From the NCBI GenBank assembly GCA_947174635.1, contig CAMWJS010000004.1, positions 1 through 64,000 of the forward strand: a DNA stretch of 64,000 bases, in the 5' to 3' direction. The notes under the pieces were generated by a model, which was not told the origin of the DNA, searched no databases, and saw only the letters and a program-made list of their open reading frames with translations. Shown piece by piece: positions 10,558 through 20,267 of the stretch. The position numbers and the translations under genes were made by a program. Position 1 is the first letter of the stretch, and every line of letters begins with the position of its first letter. This stretch comes from an uncultured Muribaculaceae bacterium (lineage in GTDB: Bacteria > Bacteroidota > Bacteroidia > Bacteroidales > Muribaculaceae).

Positions 10558-11208
10558 ATGGCTACCGAAAACTTACATTTCAGCCCCCTCTACATTCAGA
10601 ACGCCCCCACCGGCAACGATGACGGCGAAAAGACCGTATGGGTAGTGATGCGCTCCAGAAAGGAGAAAGTAAGCGTCACGCAGCCGAGCCGCGGCGCAAC
10701 CGCCGCAAAAGCAGAGCGACTCTACGGCTATGAGCTGGCACAGGGGATGGTACGCCGTTTTTTCATGCCGATGAAAGAGAGCGTGACCGTGAAATGCGGC
10801 CGTCAGGTAAGGAAAATATCACCCGCAATCCCCGACATATTCTTTGTCAACGACACCAGAAGCCGCATCGACTCGATCGTACGCCGCGACATCGGCGTCG
10901 AATATCTCTATATCAAGGGACTGCCATACCGGCAGCCCGTAATAATACGCGATGCGGAAATGGCAAATTTCATCGCCGCCACCACCTCCGAGCAGAAAAT
11001 GACATTCCACTCGGCCGGCGACGACAATCTGGCCCACATAGTAGGCCGACGCGTGCGCATCCCCCACAACGACAGCTGGATTGAAGGCGAACTCCTCACA
11101 GTGCGCGGCTCCCGCTACCGCCGCCTCCGCGTCCGCCTCCAGGACTGCCTCGTAGCCTACATAGACCTCACCCTCCCTCCGACCGCCATAATCGAAACCC
11201 TCGACTGA
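10558..11208 (+). CDS. UpxY-family transcription antiterminator (NusG-like)
   Basis: A 216-residue protein heading the capsule locus. After a short tail, residues 22-130 resemble the NusG N-terminal (NGN) fold as seen in UpxY proteins (VWVVMRSRKEKV, then YGYELAQGMVRRFFMP and VEYLYIKG). The C-terminal ~60 residues (VGRRVRIPHND ... LRVRLQ) look like a KOW-type beta barrel. UpxY proteins bind RNA polymerase on their own operon and stop premature termination in the leader. Position as first gene behind a long leader supports this. A upxZ inhibitor gene, often the second gene in Bacteroides capsule loci, is absent; an acyltransferase follows. Sequence is divergent from the best-known UpxY members, so the name is by family and context. 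Confidence 0.8.
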   Translation: MATENLHFSPLYIQNAPTGNDDGEKTVWVVMRSRKEKVSVTQPSRGATAAKAERLYGYELAQGMVRRFFMPMKESVTVKCGRQVRKISPAIPDIFFVNDTRSRIDSIVRRDIGVEYLYIKGLPYRQPVIIRDAEMANFIAATTSEQKMTFHSAGDDNLAHIVGRRVRIPHNDSWIEGELLTVRGSRYRRLRVRLQDCLVAYIDLTLPPTAIIETLD

Positions 11209-11239
11209 CCGCAAAAGGAAACATACAACATAATAAGAA

Positions 11240-12370
11240 ATGAACCATATCAGAAAAGTCTGCAATCATGACTCACAGCAACTACCTCCCCTAAGTAAAC
11301 CACTAAGAAACAGCAACTTAGAACTATTGCGCATTTTAGCAATGATGGCAATAGTAGCGCATCACTATGTAGTAAACTCAACGGTAACAAACCAGTTCAA
11401 CTACGAAAGCACCTCAATGCAACAATATTTTCTTGAGGTGTGGGGACTGTGGGGCAAAACGGCAATAAACAGTTTCATACTGATTTCCGGATATTTCATG
11501 TGCCGGATGGATCTGACGCTTAAGAGATACATGAAATTGGTCGTGCAAGTGCTCTTCTACGGGCTTTTGATAATGCTAATTTTCTCACTTGCAGGATATG
11601 AGCCCATTACGGCAAAAGGTATAGTCAAAAAAATATTGGGACCGCTGAACGGTATCAATCAGGGATTTACGGCAAGTTTCCTCTGCTTCTATGCCTTTGT
11701 GCCATTTTACAATAAACTTATTGACAAATGTTCGCGCCGGGAATTACTTTTGTTGATAAGCGGACTCCTCATCGTGTTGTCAGGATGCTCATGCTTTCTT
11801 TTTGCGCCGACAATGAACGAGCCGCTGTGGTATATGACAATGTATTTTGTAGCTGCATATATACGCCTTTACCCGAACAAATTCACTGAAAGCCTGAAAA
11901 TGTGGAGCATGATACTCATCATCGGGGTCATCATTGCTATTTCCATCAATATATCAGCGATATATCTGAGCAATTCAACAGGAAACATTGCGTATTCTCA
12001 TTTCAGAAGATATTTATTAATAAATTCCAACATGCCTCTTGCCTTTATCATAGGGCTCGCAGCTTTCATGACATTCAAGAATATACCCAAATTTTACAAC
12101 CGCGCAATAAACTTTCTTGCCGCGGGGACATTCGGAGTGTTATGTATCCACGCGTCAAGCGACACAATGCGGCGTTGGCTTTGGCAGGACGTATGCAATG
12201 TTCCTGACATGCTGCATGCACCCTTAGGCTCGCTGATAGCCCAGGCAATCGCCGTTCCCGTGGCCGTATTCATTATATGCTCACTCATTGACTATCTGCG
12301 CCGACGATATATCGAACGTCAGCTTTTTAAGCATTTCCGGACGTCGTCTTCCAAAGTGGAGACAACATAA
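11240..12370 (+). CDS. Acyltransferase family 3 membrane O-acyltransferase
   Basis: A 376-residue integral membrane protein with about ten hydrophobic segments. The N-terminal NLELLRILAMMAIVAHHY is the acyltransferase-3 signature, with the catalytic-type His in the first membrane segment. Such enzymes move acetyl (or other acyl) groups onto sugars of surface polysaccharides from the cytoplasmic side. The gene starts 31 bases after upxY and is AT-richer than upxY, the first of the variable genes. Intact. Confidence 0.85.
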   Translation: MNHIRKVCNHDSQQLPPLSKPLRNSNLELLRILAMMAIVAHHYVVNSTVTNQFNYESTSMQQYFLEVWGLWGKTAINSFILISGYFMCRMDLTLKRYMKLVVQVLFYGLLIMLIFSLAGYEPITAKGIVKKILGPLNGINQGFTASFLCFYAFVPFYNKLIDKCSRRELLLLISGLLIVLSGCSCFLFAPTMNEPLWYMTMYFVAAYIRLYPNKFTESLKMWSMILIIGVIIAISINISAIYLSNSTGNIAYSHFRRYLLINSNMPLAFIIGLAAFMTFKNIPKFYNRAINFLAAGTFGVLCIHASSDTMRRWLWQDVCNVPDMLHAPLGSLIAQAIAVPVAVFIICSLIDYLRRRYIERQLFKHFRTSSSKVETT

Positions 12371-12457
12371 GATGTATTTTAATCAGAATAATGATGAGTA
12401 TAAGGTTTCATCGTCTGAATTAATAACTACAGATTATCATAACACTTATAAATGTAA

Positions 12458-12697
12458 ATGGCAGAAGCATCATTAAAACGACAGGCTTTTCACAGCATAA
12501 TCTGGAAAATTCTTGAAACGGGTGGAATTCAGTTTATTCAATTTGCAATAAGCGTAGTTCTTGCCCGACTTGTGTTGCCCGACCAATTCTCGGCAATAGC
12601 CATGTTGTCAATATTCTTGGCTATAGCTGAGACATTTGTCAATTCGGGATTCTCATCGGCGTTGATAAGGAAAACTGACCGTACGCAAGCCAGCTGA
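12458..12697 (+). pseudogene. Truncated flippase (Wzx/MOP) remnant, 5' end only
   Basis: A 79-codon ORF whose start (MAEASLKRQAFHSIIWK, then VVLARLVLPDQFSAIAMLSI and FSSALIRKTDRTQAS) matches the first membrane helices of polysaccharide flippases of the MOP superfamily. The protein then stops at 12695. The following ~110 bases show no further flippase sequence in any frame, and a complete, different flippase begins at about 12871. It is best read as a left-over of an earlier capsule gene replaced by recombination. Confidence 0.75.
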
Positions 12698-12870
12698 GTG
12701 GGACAAAACTAAGAAAAGGGAAAAGCAAACTAAAACAACAAAAACAGATACACAAATCGCCAAAGCCTCAACGCCTACCGATTAAAATAAGAACAATATA
12801 AAAGATCTAAGTGGCAAAGAGAATATATAAAGCCAACAAAACTCACAACAATAGATATGCAAATTCTATA

Positions 12871-14421
12871 ATGAAAGAAAGTTCAGCAACAAAGAATAAA
12901 CGTATTCTCAAGAATACTATTGCGTTGTATTTCCGTACGTTCATTACTTTAATTATCGGATTATACACTTCAAGAGTTATGCTTGAAGCTCTTGGTGTTG
13001 ACAATTACGGAATTTTTTTTGTAGTTGGAGGAATCACTTCTTTTGGAGCAATAATAACTGGAGCAATAGCTACTGGCTGTAGCCGATTTATAACCTATTC
13101 ACTCGGTGAAGGTAATCTTGAAAGAATGCGCAATGTATTCTCAACGACTGTAAATGTTCAGATTATATTATCATTCATCGCTTTTGTTGCGTTAGAAATC
13201 GGGGGGCAGTGGTTCTTGAACACTTCCGCTAAAATACCAGAAGACAGTCTTTATGCCGCAAATTGGGTTCTGCAATGTTCGATAGCAATTATGATATTGG
13301 ACTTGGTTTCCGTACCATACAGTGCGACAATAATAGCACACGAGCACATGTCGATATACGCCTATAGTAGTATAATAAGTGCGGCTTTAAGATTAGCCAT
13401 TTGCTTTTTAGTCAAGGATTCCCAATTTAATCATTTAATTTTTTATTCTATCCTGCTAGTTTGCACCAGCCTTTTCATGAGAATATTTTATGGGATATAT
13501 TGTTCCAGACATTTTGAGGAAGCAAAGTACCGGCGTATTCTTGACAAAGGGCTCTTAAAAGAAATAACATCTTATTCCGGATGGATTTTCTTTGGACAGA
13601 CAGCTATGATTCTAAACTCGCAGGGTATCAACATGCTCGTAAACGTTTTCTTCGGCATCCTTTACAATGCTGCTCGTGGAATTGCGTTTTCAGTAAGAAA
13701 CTGTGTCCGAAGTTTTATAAGCAATTTCACAACCGCGCTTAATCCGCAGATTATCAAATCGTACGCTACAAAAGATTTAGATTACTGTTTTACTCTTACA
13801 AATAGGAGTGATCGCTTAACATGGCTTCTGACATTTATATTTTTAGTGCCTATAGTAATTGAGACCGAGACTCTTCTAAAAATTTGGCTAGGTACAGTGC
13901 CTGAATATGCAGTTACATATCTTAGATTTGCCATGTTTGAGTCTCTAGCACTAGCACAAGGCAATGGCATGGTAACATTAATCAATGCCGCGGGCAAGAT
14001 GAAACGTTACCAGCTAGAAGTCACAGCAATATGCATCCTTGTGTTTCCATTAAGTTGGATAGCCTTTAAACTTGGAATGTCTGTATGGATTGCTAACATT
14101 TTATATATCGCAATATATTTTTTAATGGACATCCCACGGTTCATGGCGTTGAAACGCCTTATGAACTTCCCTGTAAGAAATTACATCTCATCTGTTTGGG
14201 TGCCTTGCATTAAAGTTTCCGTTGTATCATTTTCTCTGCCATTAGTCATAGCTAATATATGCGAACCTGGATACCTCAGATTTTTCATTTTGGTTCCGAT
14301 GTCAGTTATATGGACACTATTCTCGATATATTTGTTCGGTCTCGAGAAAAAAGAGCAGTCTTTTCTGATTAACAAGATCAGATGTATCCTAAAACTAGAT
14401 AAAAAATCCTATTCGTTATGA
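12871..14421 (+). CDS. Wzx-type polysaccharide flippase (MOP superfamily)
   Basis: A ~516-residue membrane protein with about 12-14 hydrophobic segments that should flip undecaprenyl-linked repeat units across the inner membrane. The N-terminal pattern (NTIALYFRTFITLIIGLYTS, then LGVDNYGIF) is typical of flippases in gut Bacteroidales. I choose the ATG at 12871 (MKESSATKNK); the frame is open back to a GTG at 12811, but those 20 extra residues are hydrophilic and unlike the family. Base composition is strongly AT-rich, suggesting recent transfer. The stop overlaps the next ATG (ATGA), so the next gene is translationally coupled. Confidence 0.9.
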   Translation: MKESSATKNKRILKNTIALYFRTFITLIIGLYTSRVMLEALGVDNYGIFFVVGGITSFGAIITGAIATGCSRFITYSLGEGNLERMRNVFSTTVNVQIILSFIAFVALEIGGQWFLNTSAKIPEDSLYAANWVLQCSIAIMILDLVSVPYSATIIAHEHMSIYAYSSIISAALRLAICFLVKDSQFNHLIFYSILLVCTSLFMRIFYGIYCSRHFEEAKYRRILDKGLLKEITSYSGWIFFGQTAMILNSQGINMLVNVFFGILYNAARGIAFSVRNCVRSFISNFTTALNPQIIKSYATKDLDYCFTLTNRSDRLTWLLTFIFLVPIVIETETLLKIWLGTVPEYAVTYLRFAMFESLALAQGNGMVTLINAAGKMKRYQLEVTAICILVFPLSWIAFKLGMSVWIANILYIAIYFLMDIPRFMALKRLMNFPVRNYISSVWVPCIKVSVVSFSLPLVIANICEPGYLRFFILVPMSVIWTLFSIYLFGLEKKEQSFLINKIRCILKLDKKSYSL

Positions 14422-15431
14422 TACATAAAATATACAATGCAATCTGCCGTAGGATCAGAACTTTTACAAAAAGGACTCCGCGGCCGCAAAATAACATTAA
14501 AATTAATTGCAAATGGCTCTTGAAAAGAAGTCTCAGATTCAATGCAAGCACAAATACCAATTCTGATATGCAAAAAATGCAATACACTTTATTGCGGGAA
14601 AATCATATCATTGAAAAAGCATTGTCAATAAAAGATACTAAAAAAGGGTTCGGCGTTGCAAAAATTACTAACCTTTGCAAAAGACTAAAAATATATGATG
14701 ATAGATACGGACTGATTGACCCCGATTTCCTTACATATCCTTTGGTCACTATAAAAAAGTACATTTCTCACACTAAAGATACAAGTGATGTTAATATAGA
14801 AGAGATAGAGGCGATATATAACGAACTATCAGTAAAATATCTAACCTCTCCGGTACAAATTTTTGGAGGTATTGAGATATGCTCCTCTGATAATATTATC
14901 AATAAAGCAAAAGGAGATTTCAAAGACCTGATATATAGTAGACACTCGGTCAGATACTTCACTGCTGATTTACCTTCAGATTCGATTATTTCAAAAGCGT
15001 TAGCTTTAGCGTCGAGAACACCATCGGCATGCAATAGGCAAGGTTGGAAGACTCATGTATACAAAGGCTCTATATGTCATAAATTACTAAAATGGCAAGG
15101 AGGTGCCAATGGTTTTGAGCAGGATGTTCACTGTGCTATTTTAGTTACGGCTGACTTACGTGCATTTTTAGAATATGAAGTTTTCCAAGCATATGTTGAC
15201 GGAGGGCTATATGCAATGAACTTAATTAACGCACTTCATTTCCAAGGATTAGGCACTATTCCTCTATCCTGCGGATTCAACGGAAAAAAGCTGGACGAGT
15301 TAAAGCATTTTAATGTTCCTGAAAATGAAGTACCAATTTTAATAATCGGAACGGGATATTATCCGAACGAGTTCAAAGTTGCAATTTCGACAAGAAAACC
15401 CGTTGAGCGAACTAATAACTTTGAAAAGTAG
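14418..15431 (+). CDS. Nitroreductase-family FMN protein in a capsule locus
   Basis: A 337-residue protein. The first ~165 residues are not recognisable to me; the C-terminal ~170 are a nitroreductase-fold flavoprotein domain (IYSRHSVRYFTADLP, then ALALASRTPSACNRQGW and GTIPLSCGFN). Nitroreductase-family proteins bind FMN and use NAD(P)H, but many members in polysaccharide loci have unknown substrates. It overlaps the flippase stop by 4 bases and is followed after 8 bases by a pyruvyl-transferase-family gene, so the two probably act on the same group. Strongly AT-rich. Confidence 0.8.
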   Translation: MIHKIYNAICRRIRTFTKRTPRPQNNIKINCKWLLKRSLRFNASTNTNSDMQKMQYTLLRENHIIEKALSIKDTKKGFGVAKITNLCKRLKIYDDRYGLIDPDFLTYPLVTIKKYISHTKDTSDVNIEEIEAIYNELSVKYLTSPVQIFGGIEICSSDNIINKAKGDFKDLIYSRHSVRYFTADLPSDSIISKALALASRTPSACNRQGWKTHVYKGSICHKLLKWQGGANGFEQDVHCAILVTADLRAFLEYEVFQAYVDGGLYAMNLINALHFQGLGTIPLSCGFNGKKLDELKHFNVPENEVPILIIGTGYYPNEFKVAISTRKPVERTNNFEK

Positions 15432-15439
15432 TTTCAATA

Positions 15440-16687
15440 ATGAAAAACATTTTAATTATAAATCAACCGCTTAATAATCGCGGTGATGAATCGGCTCATA
15501 GAGCATTAATTCGACAACTAACCAAGACAAAACCTGATTACAAAATTAATGTACTATTTTTTAACCAACCGGAAAAATGCATTAATGAGTTTAAGGTTAA
15601 TTGCCCGAATGTACAATATATTGGACTTCAAATTCCACGACCATCTCGTATAATGAGTAAATTAAATAAATACTTGATGGATGAATATATTTTGCATGGG
15701 AATTTAAAGCCATTGTTTTACATTATTCCACATCTCCGATCGTTACTTCTTCATATAAAAAGAGCTGATATAATAGTTAATGCTCCAGGGGGAATTTGCA
15801 TGGGCGGGTTTCAAAACTGGGGACATATCAAGCTGCTTCTTCTGGCGAAAAAATTACGTAAGCCGATTTTCTATTATGGGAGATCTATTGGTCCATTCCC
15901 AATCGATTCCGAAAAAAACAAAAGATTTCGAGAATATAGCATTGAATTATTGAATTATTTCTCATTTCTATCGTTAAGGGACACTAAATCCGAGGAAATT
16001 GCACGAGAGTTAGATATTAACTTCACGTCAACGGTGGATACTGCATTCTTAGAATCTCCAGTTGCAAAAATTCCCTCTAAAATAGCAAAATCTTTAGACA
16101 ATACGAAGTATGTTGTTTTTGTTCCAAATTTACTGATTTGGCATTATGCTTACAGAGGAAAGGTTTCCAAGACTGAAATTCTTGACTTTTATATTAAACT
16201 TGCCAATGCGATACTAGACAACCGTCCTGAGCACAAAATTGTATTTCTACCTCAAACTTGTCATTACGGATATCCGGCTGATGACATTCACTTATTCAGA
16301 GATATAGTTGATAAACTTGAGCGCAAGCAGAGGGCTATTATCATTTCAGATGAATATGGTTCAGACATTCAACAAACAATAATACGTAACTCTCAACTCA
16401 TTATTGGCGCGCGTTACCATAGCATTGTATTTGCACTAAATAATGCTGTTCCATTTATCGCCCTAAGCTATGAGCATAAGATTGAAGGACTTCTAATGAC
16501 TTTGAACAAAACGTCATCAATGATAGATATTTCAACGAAAATGTTAACTGATACAGGTCGAGATGAGATTATTAATGATTGTATATATCTTATGAAGAGC
16601 CCATCATTTGGAGATAAAGTAGCGCGTGATAAGGCAAAATTAATAGCACGTGGGGCATTTGACAAATTTATTTCATCAATAGGATAG
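15440..16687 (+). CDS. Polysaccharide pyruvyl transferase family protein
   Basis: A 415-residue cytoplasmic protein of the WcaK/CsaB/AmsJ family, which transfers pyruvate from phosphoenolpyruvate to sugar hydroxyls as ketals. The N-terminus (ILIINQPLNNRGDESAHRAL) is a glycosyltransferase-B-like start of the family, FYYGRSIGPF sits mid-protein, and the C-terminal IIGARYHSIVFALNNAVPF is the strongest family signature. It is coupled to the nitroreductase gene upstream. Strongly AT-rich. Family members can also be glycosyltransferase-like, so the pyruvyl function is likely but not certain. Confidence 0.85.
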   Translation: MKNILIINQPLNNRGDESAHRALIRQLTKTKPDYKINVLFFNQPEKCINEFKVNCPNVQYIGLQIPRPSRIMSKLNKYLMDEYILHGNLKPLFYIIPHLRSLLLHIKRADIIVNAPGGICMGGFQNWGHIKLLLLAKKLRKPIFYYGRSIGPFPIDSEKNKRFREYSIELLNYFSFLSLRDTKSEEIARELDINFTSTVDTAFLESPVAKIPSKIAKSLDNTKYVVFVPNLLIWHYAYRGKVSKTEILDFYIKLANAILDNRPEHKIVFLPQTCHYGYPADDIHLFRDIVDKLERKQRAIIISDEYGSDIQQTIIRNSQLIIGARYHSIVFALNNAVPFIALSYEHKIEGLLMTLNKTSSMIDISTKMLTDTGRDEIINDCIYLMKSPSFGDKVARDKAKLIARGAFDKFISSIG

Positions 16688-16779
16688 CAGTGTAAGTAAA
16701 GTCTCACACAATTATTACACGAGGAGATTATCACAGATAATATTCAAAAATATATTACTATTCTAACTGTAGACTAAAT

Positions 16780-17757
16780 ATGAGCCCTAATATATTTATT
16801 GTTATTGTCACTTGGAATGGGATGAAGTGGCTTAAGGAGAGCCTTGAAAGCATACGAAAATCTACTATACAGGCCTCAACTGTCATAATTGACAACGGCT
16901 CAACCGACAGCACTTTTGAATTCATAAAAAAAAACTATCCGGAAATAAAACTGTTAGAGACGGGAAAGAATTTAGGATTCGGGCAAGCCAACAATGTCGG
17001 TATCCGCTATGCGTTTGACAATGGAGCGGATTATGTGTATCTGCTTAATCAGGATGCTTATGTTTATCCTGATATGTTTGAAAAGCTGCTTGCCGTATCT
17101 GAAAATCCCGCACATGCCGATCTGGGCATTCTCAGTCCGCTGCACGTTCATGGCTGCCGTACTCGGCTTGACTCTCAATTCAAGGGGTATCTGAAATCCA
17201 TCGGCACCGATTTTTTGGAAGATTGTACTATGGGAGAACCTCAAGAGGTATATCACGTGGACTGTGTGCCCGCTGCCGGCTGGTTCATCCCCAAAGCCAC
17301 GTTAGAGAGAATCGGCGGGTTTGACCCGATTTTTTTCCATTACGGAGAAGACCACCATTACGCGCAACGTGTCAAATACCACGGACTTAAGGTCGGTGTG
17401 GTTCCTGCAGCAAAAATGGTTCACGACAGGGACGGTTTCGGCAATGAGACGATGGCTAAAAAAGGGGTTGTAATGCGAAATCTTGAAACTGAGGTTTATC
17501 TCAACATAAACAATAGTCTCGGACGACAGCTTTATATGTTCTTCAACAAATATTTCTTTTTTGTCGTATATAGCGGAAAGGAGATAGCGAGAGGAAACGG
17601 CCGGCTTGTATTGCAGCAGATTGCCGCAATAGGCAAGTCAATCGTCAGAATTCCGAAATACTGTAAAAACCGGAAGGCCAACAAAAAGCAAGGCATGCTC
17701 TGGCTTCAACGAAAGGAGATTGTGGAACTGGCAGGTAAAATCGGCAAGAATGGCTAA
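16780..17757 (+). CDS. GT2 glycosyltransferase, rhamnosyltransferase-like
   Basis: A 325-residue family 2 glycosyltransferase. It shows the nucleotide-binding start IVIVTWNGMKWLKESLESI, DNGSTDSTFEFI, NLGFGQANNVGIRYA and the metal-binding LLNQDAYV, as in WbbL-like rhamnosyltransferases where NQD replaces DxD. It should add one sugar of the repeat unit at the cytoplasmic face. Composition is less AT-rich than the genes just upstream. Its stop overlaps the next start by 8 bases. Confidence 0.87.
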   Translation: MSPNIFIVIVTWNGMKWLKESLESIRKSTIQASTVIIDNGSTDSTFEFIKKNYPEIKLLETGKNLGFGQANNVGIRYAFDNGADYVYLLNQDAYVYPDMFEKLLAVSENPAHADLGILSPLHVHGCRTRLDSQFKGYLKSIGTDFLEDCTMGEPQEVYHVDCVPAAGWFIPKATLERIGGFDPIFFHYGEDHHYAQRVKYHGLKVGVVPAAKMVHDRDGFGNETMAKKGVVMRNLETEVYLNINNSLGRQLYMFFNKYFFFVVYSGKEIARGNGRLVLQQIAAIGKSIVRIPKYCKNRKANKKQGMLWLQRKEIVELAGKIGKNG

Positions 17758-18751
17758 AGTAAATATTTTTATTCCTGTATATAACGGTGAAAAGTATATA
17801 GCCGAGACTGTCCAAAGTATCTTATCTCAGACATTCTCTGACTTTACCGCACTGTTTGTCGATGACGGCTCTACCGACAGTTCTGTAGAACTGCTTAGGC
17901 AATATGCCGGCATAGACAATAGGATTGTCGTTATAGAAAAGCCCCACGAAGGTTCTGTCCCGTTTGCGTGGAACTATATATTTCCCCGTCTGGAAGCCGA
18001 ATGGACTCTCTATATGTCGCATGACGATATGCTTGAGCCGTCGCTGCTGCAAAGCCTTGTTGAAAAACAGGAAGCTACCGGAGCGGATGCAGTCATTCCA
18101 TCATGCCACTTCTTTTGTGAGCATATCGATGACCATAAATACGATGCGAAGAACCGCATGAATGACATGACAGGGCGCTCTCAGGCCGAATGCATTTCGG
18201 GCAGGGATGCTTTTGAACTCATGCTTGATTATTCAATACCTGGATTTGCTCTTTGGCGAACTTCGTTAATAAGAGGGATTGGGATGCCGACAGAGTCGTA
18301 CAACAGCGACGAAGGAATGCAGCGGCTTTGGGTAAAAGATTGCCGGAAAGTTGCTTTCTCAGCTGATAAGTTTTATTACCGTCTTGTACAGAGTTCCATT
18401 ACAAAAGGACTTAAGCCCTACCATTATCGCTCACTTCTGACAAACAAACGTCTTCTGGAAGCGGCGAAGGAAACGCAAATATCTCCGGATAAGACTAAAG
18501 CTTTCCAATATTACTGCCTCAGTTCGCTTCTGTATTTAAAATCTAAATTCAACAATGCTGCTGACTCCTTTTCCGAGTCTGAGAAAAAGAGCATAAGCGT
18601 CATCTTCACAAGCGTATATCCGTCTTTTTCAAAGAGATTGGGACTTCCCCGTAATCTTAAAGAGTTTATTCTATATTTTAGCTCTGTCAACAGGATATTT
18701 TTCAATATGGCGGTTTCAGCTTTTGCCAGAAGATTCAACCGCAACGCCTGA
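17750..18751 (+). CDS. GT2 glycosyltransferase
   Basis: A ~333-residue GT-A fold transferase: VNIFIPVYNGEKYIAETV, VDDGSTDSSVELL, and MSHDDM as the DxD-type metal site. I choose the ATG at 17750 (MAKVNIF), which overlaps the previous gene by 8 bases and puts the conserved FIPVYNG at the usual place; the in-frame extension to 17720 lies inside the previous gene. Acceptor and donor are unknown. Confidence 0.87.
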   Translation: MAKVNIFIPVYNGEKYIAETVQSILSQTFSDFTALFVDDGSTDSSVELLRQYAGIDNRIVVIEKPHEGSVPFAWNYIFPRLEAEWTLYMSHDDMLEPSLLQSLVEKQEATGADAVIPSCHFFCEHIDDHKYDAKNRMNDMTGRSQAECISGRDAFELMLDYSIPGFALWRTSLIRGIGMPTESYNSDEGMQRLWVKDCRKVAFSADKFYYRLVQSSITKGLKPYHYRSLLTNKRLLEAAKETQISPDKTKAFQYYCLSSLLYLKSKFNNAADSFSESEKKSISVIFTSVYPSFSKRLGLPRNLKEFILYFSSVNRIFFNMAVSAFARRFNRNA

Positions 18752-18787
18752 CTTTTTATTCAGCAATTATTACATGCGCATACGAGT

Positions 18788-19750
18788 ATGAAAAAATTAT
18801 CCATTATTGTTCCGGTCTATAATGTAGAGCAATGGTTGCATCGTTGTCTGGAGTCGCTGTTTGTCCAGGATATGTCCGAGGATGATTTCGAGGTACTGAT
18901 TATCAATGACGGCTCGACGGATAATTCACTACTTATTGCCGATAAATTCGCATCTCTTCACACAAATATAAGAGTTATCAGCCGGGAAAACGGCGGACTC
19001 AGCGCTGCCCGAAATACAGGATTGACGCATGCACGCGGAAAGTATGTATGGTTTGTCGACAGCGATGATTTCATCGAGCCGAATTCAATAAAACATCCTC
19101 TTGAATATGCGGAAGATAATCAATTGGATGTAATGTGTTTTTTCTTCCAATTGGCACATGAAGACGGAACAATCCAAACCCGCCTATATAGTCCACGCCA
19201 TAGCGGGGAGATACTCTCAGGCCCGGATTTTGTCAGTTATACCGGATTCGTAATGTCACCATGGGCGGCAATGTATCGCCGTGAATATCTGAATGGATAT
19301 GGATTGCGATTTATGGAGGGAATTCTGCATGAAGATGAGGAGTTTTCGCCGCGGGCACAATTTTTAGCCCGCAGGATAGCGCATCTGCCCGACGTGGTTT
19401 ATAATTATTTCCAGCGCAGCGGCTCTATAATGAAATCGGCAAGAAGCTCTATGAGAGTCAAAAGTTTTCTTGCAATATCGGATTCACTCAACGAATTTAT
19501 GCTTTCGCGGACCGAAGATGGCACTCCTGCCAACAATTTTTTCAGAAAACGGATACTCTTTGTCTTCTCTCAGGCATTGAGCCATTGGGTTGACAGCGAA
19601 GATTCCAATCTGTCTCAGTTTAAGGAGAAGCCCTATTATCCATTGGCATTACCCACGGGTTTAGACCGCAAAAGCCGGTTCAAAGGCTTCATGATAAATC
19701 ATACGCTTTGGCTATATACCAAGTTTTTAGCATTTTCAAAAAAGATTTAA
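18788..19750 (+). CDS. GT2 glycosyltransferase
   Basis: A 320-residue family 2 transferase with LSIIVPVYNVEQWLHRCLESL, INDGSTDNS, GLSAARNTGL and VDSDDF (metal site). The C-terminal helix region is typical of capsule transferases of this family. The sugar is not predictable. The next gene begins 2 bases after its stop. Confidence 0.88.
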   Translation: MKKLSIIVPVYNVEQWLHRCLESLFVQDMSEDDFEVLIINDGSTDNSLLIADKFASLHTNIRVISRENGGLSAARNTGLTHARGKYVWFVDSDDFIEPNSIKHPLEYAEDNQLDVMCFFFQLAHEDGTIQTRLYSPRHSGEILSGPDFVSYTGFVMSPWAAMYRREYLNGYGLRFMEGILHEDEEFSPRAQFLARRIAHLPDVVYNYFQRSGSIMKSARSSMRVKSFLAISDSLNEFMLSRTEDGTPANNFFRKRILFVFSQALSHWVDSEDSNLSQFKEKPYYPLALPTGLDRKSRFKGFMINHTLWLYTKFLAFSKKI

Positions 19751-19751
19751 A

Positions 19752-20267
19752 ATGGCAATAAGCACGACCAAGATATATTTCTTCAATCTGTTCTGTAAAT
19801 TAATGCCTCCGACCCGCTGTAATAAGATGAAAATACGATTATTACGATGGGCCGGAGCCAAAGTAGGAAAAAATGTATCATTGTTTTCACCCAAAATATT
19901 GGGGAACTTCGACCTTATAATTGGTGACAACTGCTGGATAGGACATGAGGCAATACTTATGGGCCCGGCCGAAAGCAAAATAGAGATGAAAGCGTATTCG
20001 AAGGTAGCATCTCGGGCTATGGTCGTCACAGGATATCATGATTATGGGCTACAGTATGACTGTATAGCCGGACCAGGTAAATGGGCTGATGTCACAATTG
20101 AGAGAGGAGCGGTAGTAGGCACTATGGCGATAATCTGTCCGGGAAAAACAATCGGAGAAAAGGCGCATGTTGTAGCTGGAGCCGTTGTCACGCACAACAT
20201 TAATCCCGGAGTAAGAGTAGGAGGGATACCTGCACGCATAATCAAGGATTTCAACGAAAATGAATAA
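19752..20267 (+). CDS. Hexapeptide-repeat acetyltransferase (WcaF/Maa-like)
   Basis: A 171-residue left-handed beta-helix acyltransferase. Hexapeptide repeats run from IIGDNCWIGHEAILMGP through VTIERGAVVGTMAIICPG to VVAGAVVTHNINPGVRVGGIPARII, the usual closing motif. It should acetylate a sugar or amino sugar using acetyl-CoA. It is squeezed between two GT2 genes, 2 bases after one and overlapping the next by 8, so it is firmly in the operon. Confidence 0.88.
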   Translation: MAISTTKIYFFNLFCKLMPPTRCNKMKIRLLRWAGAKVGKNVSLFSPKILGNFDLIIGDNCWIGHEAILMGPAESKIEMKAYSKVASRAMVVTGYHDYGLQYDCIAGPGKWADVTIERGAVVGTMAIICPGKTIGEKAHVVAGAVVTHNINPGVRVGGIPARIIKDFNENE

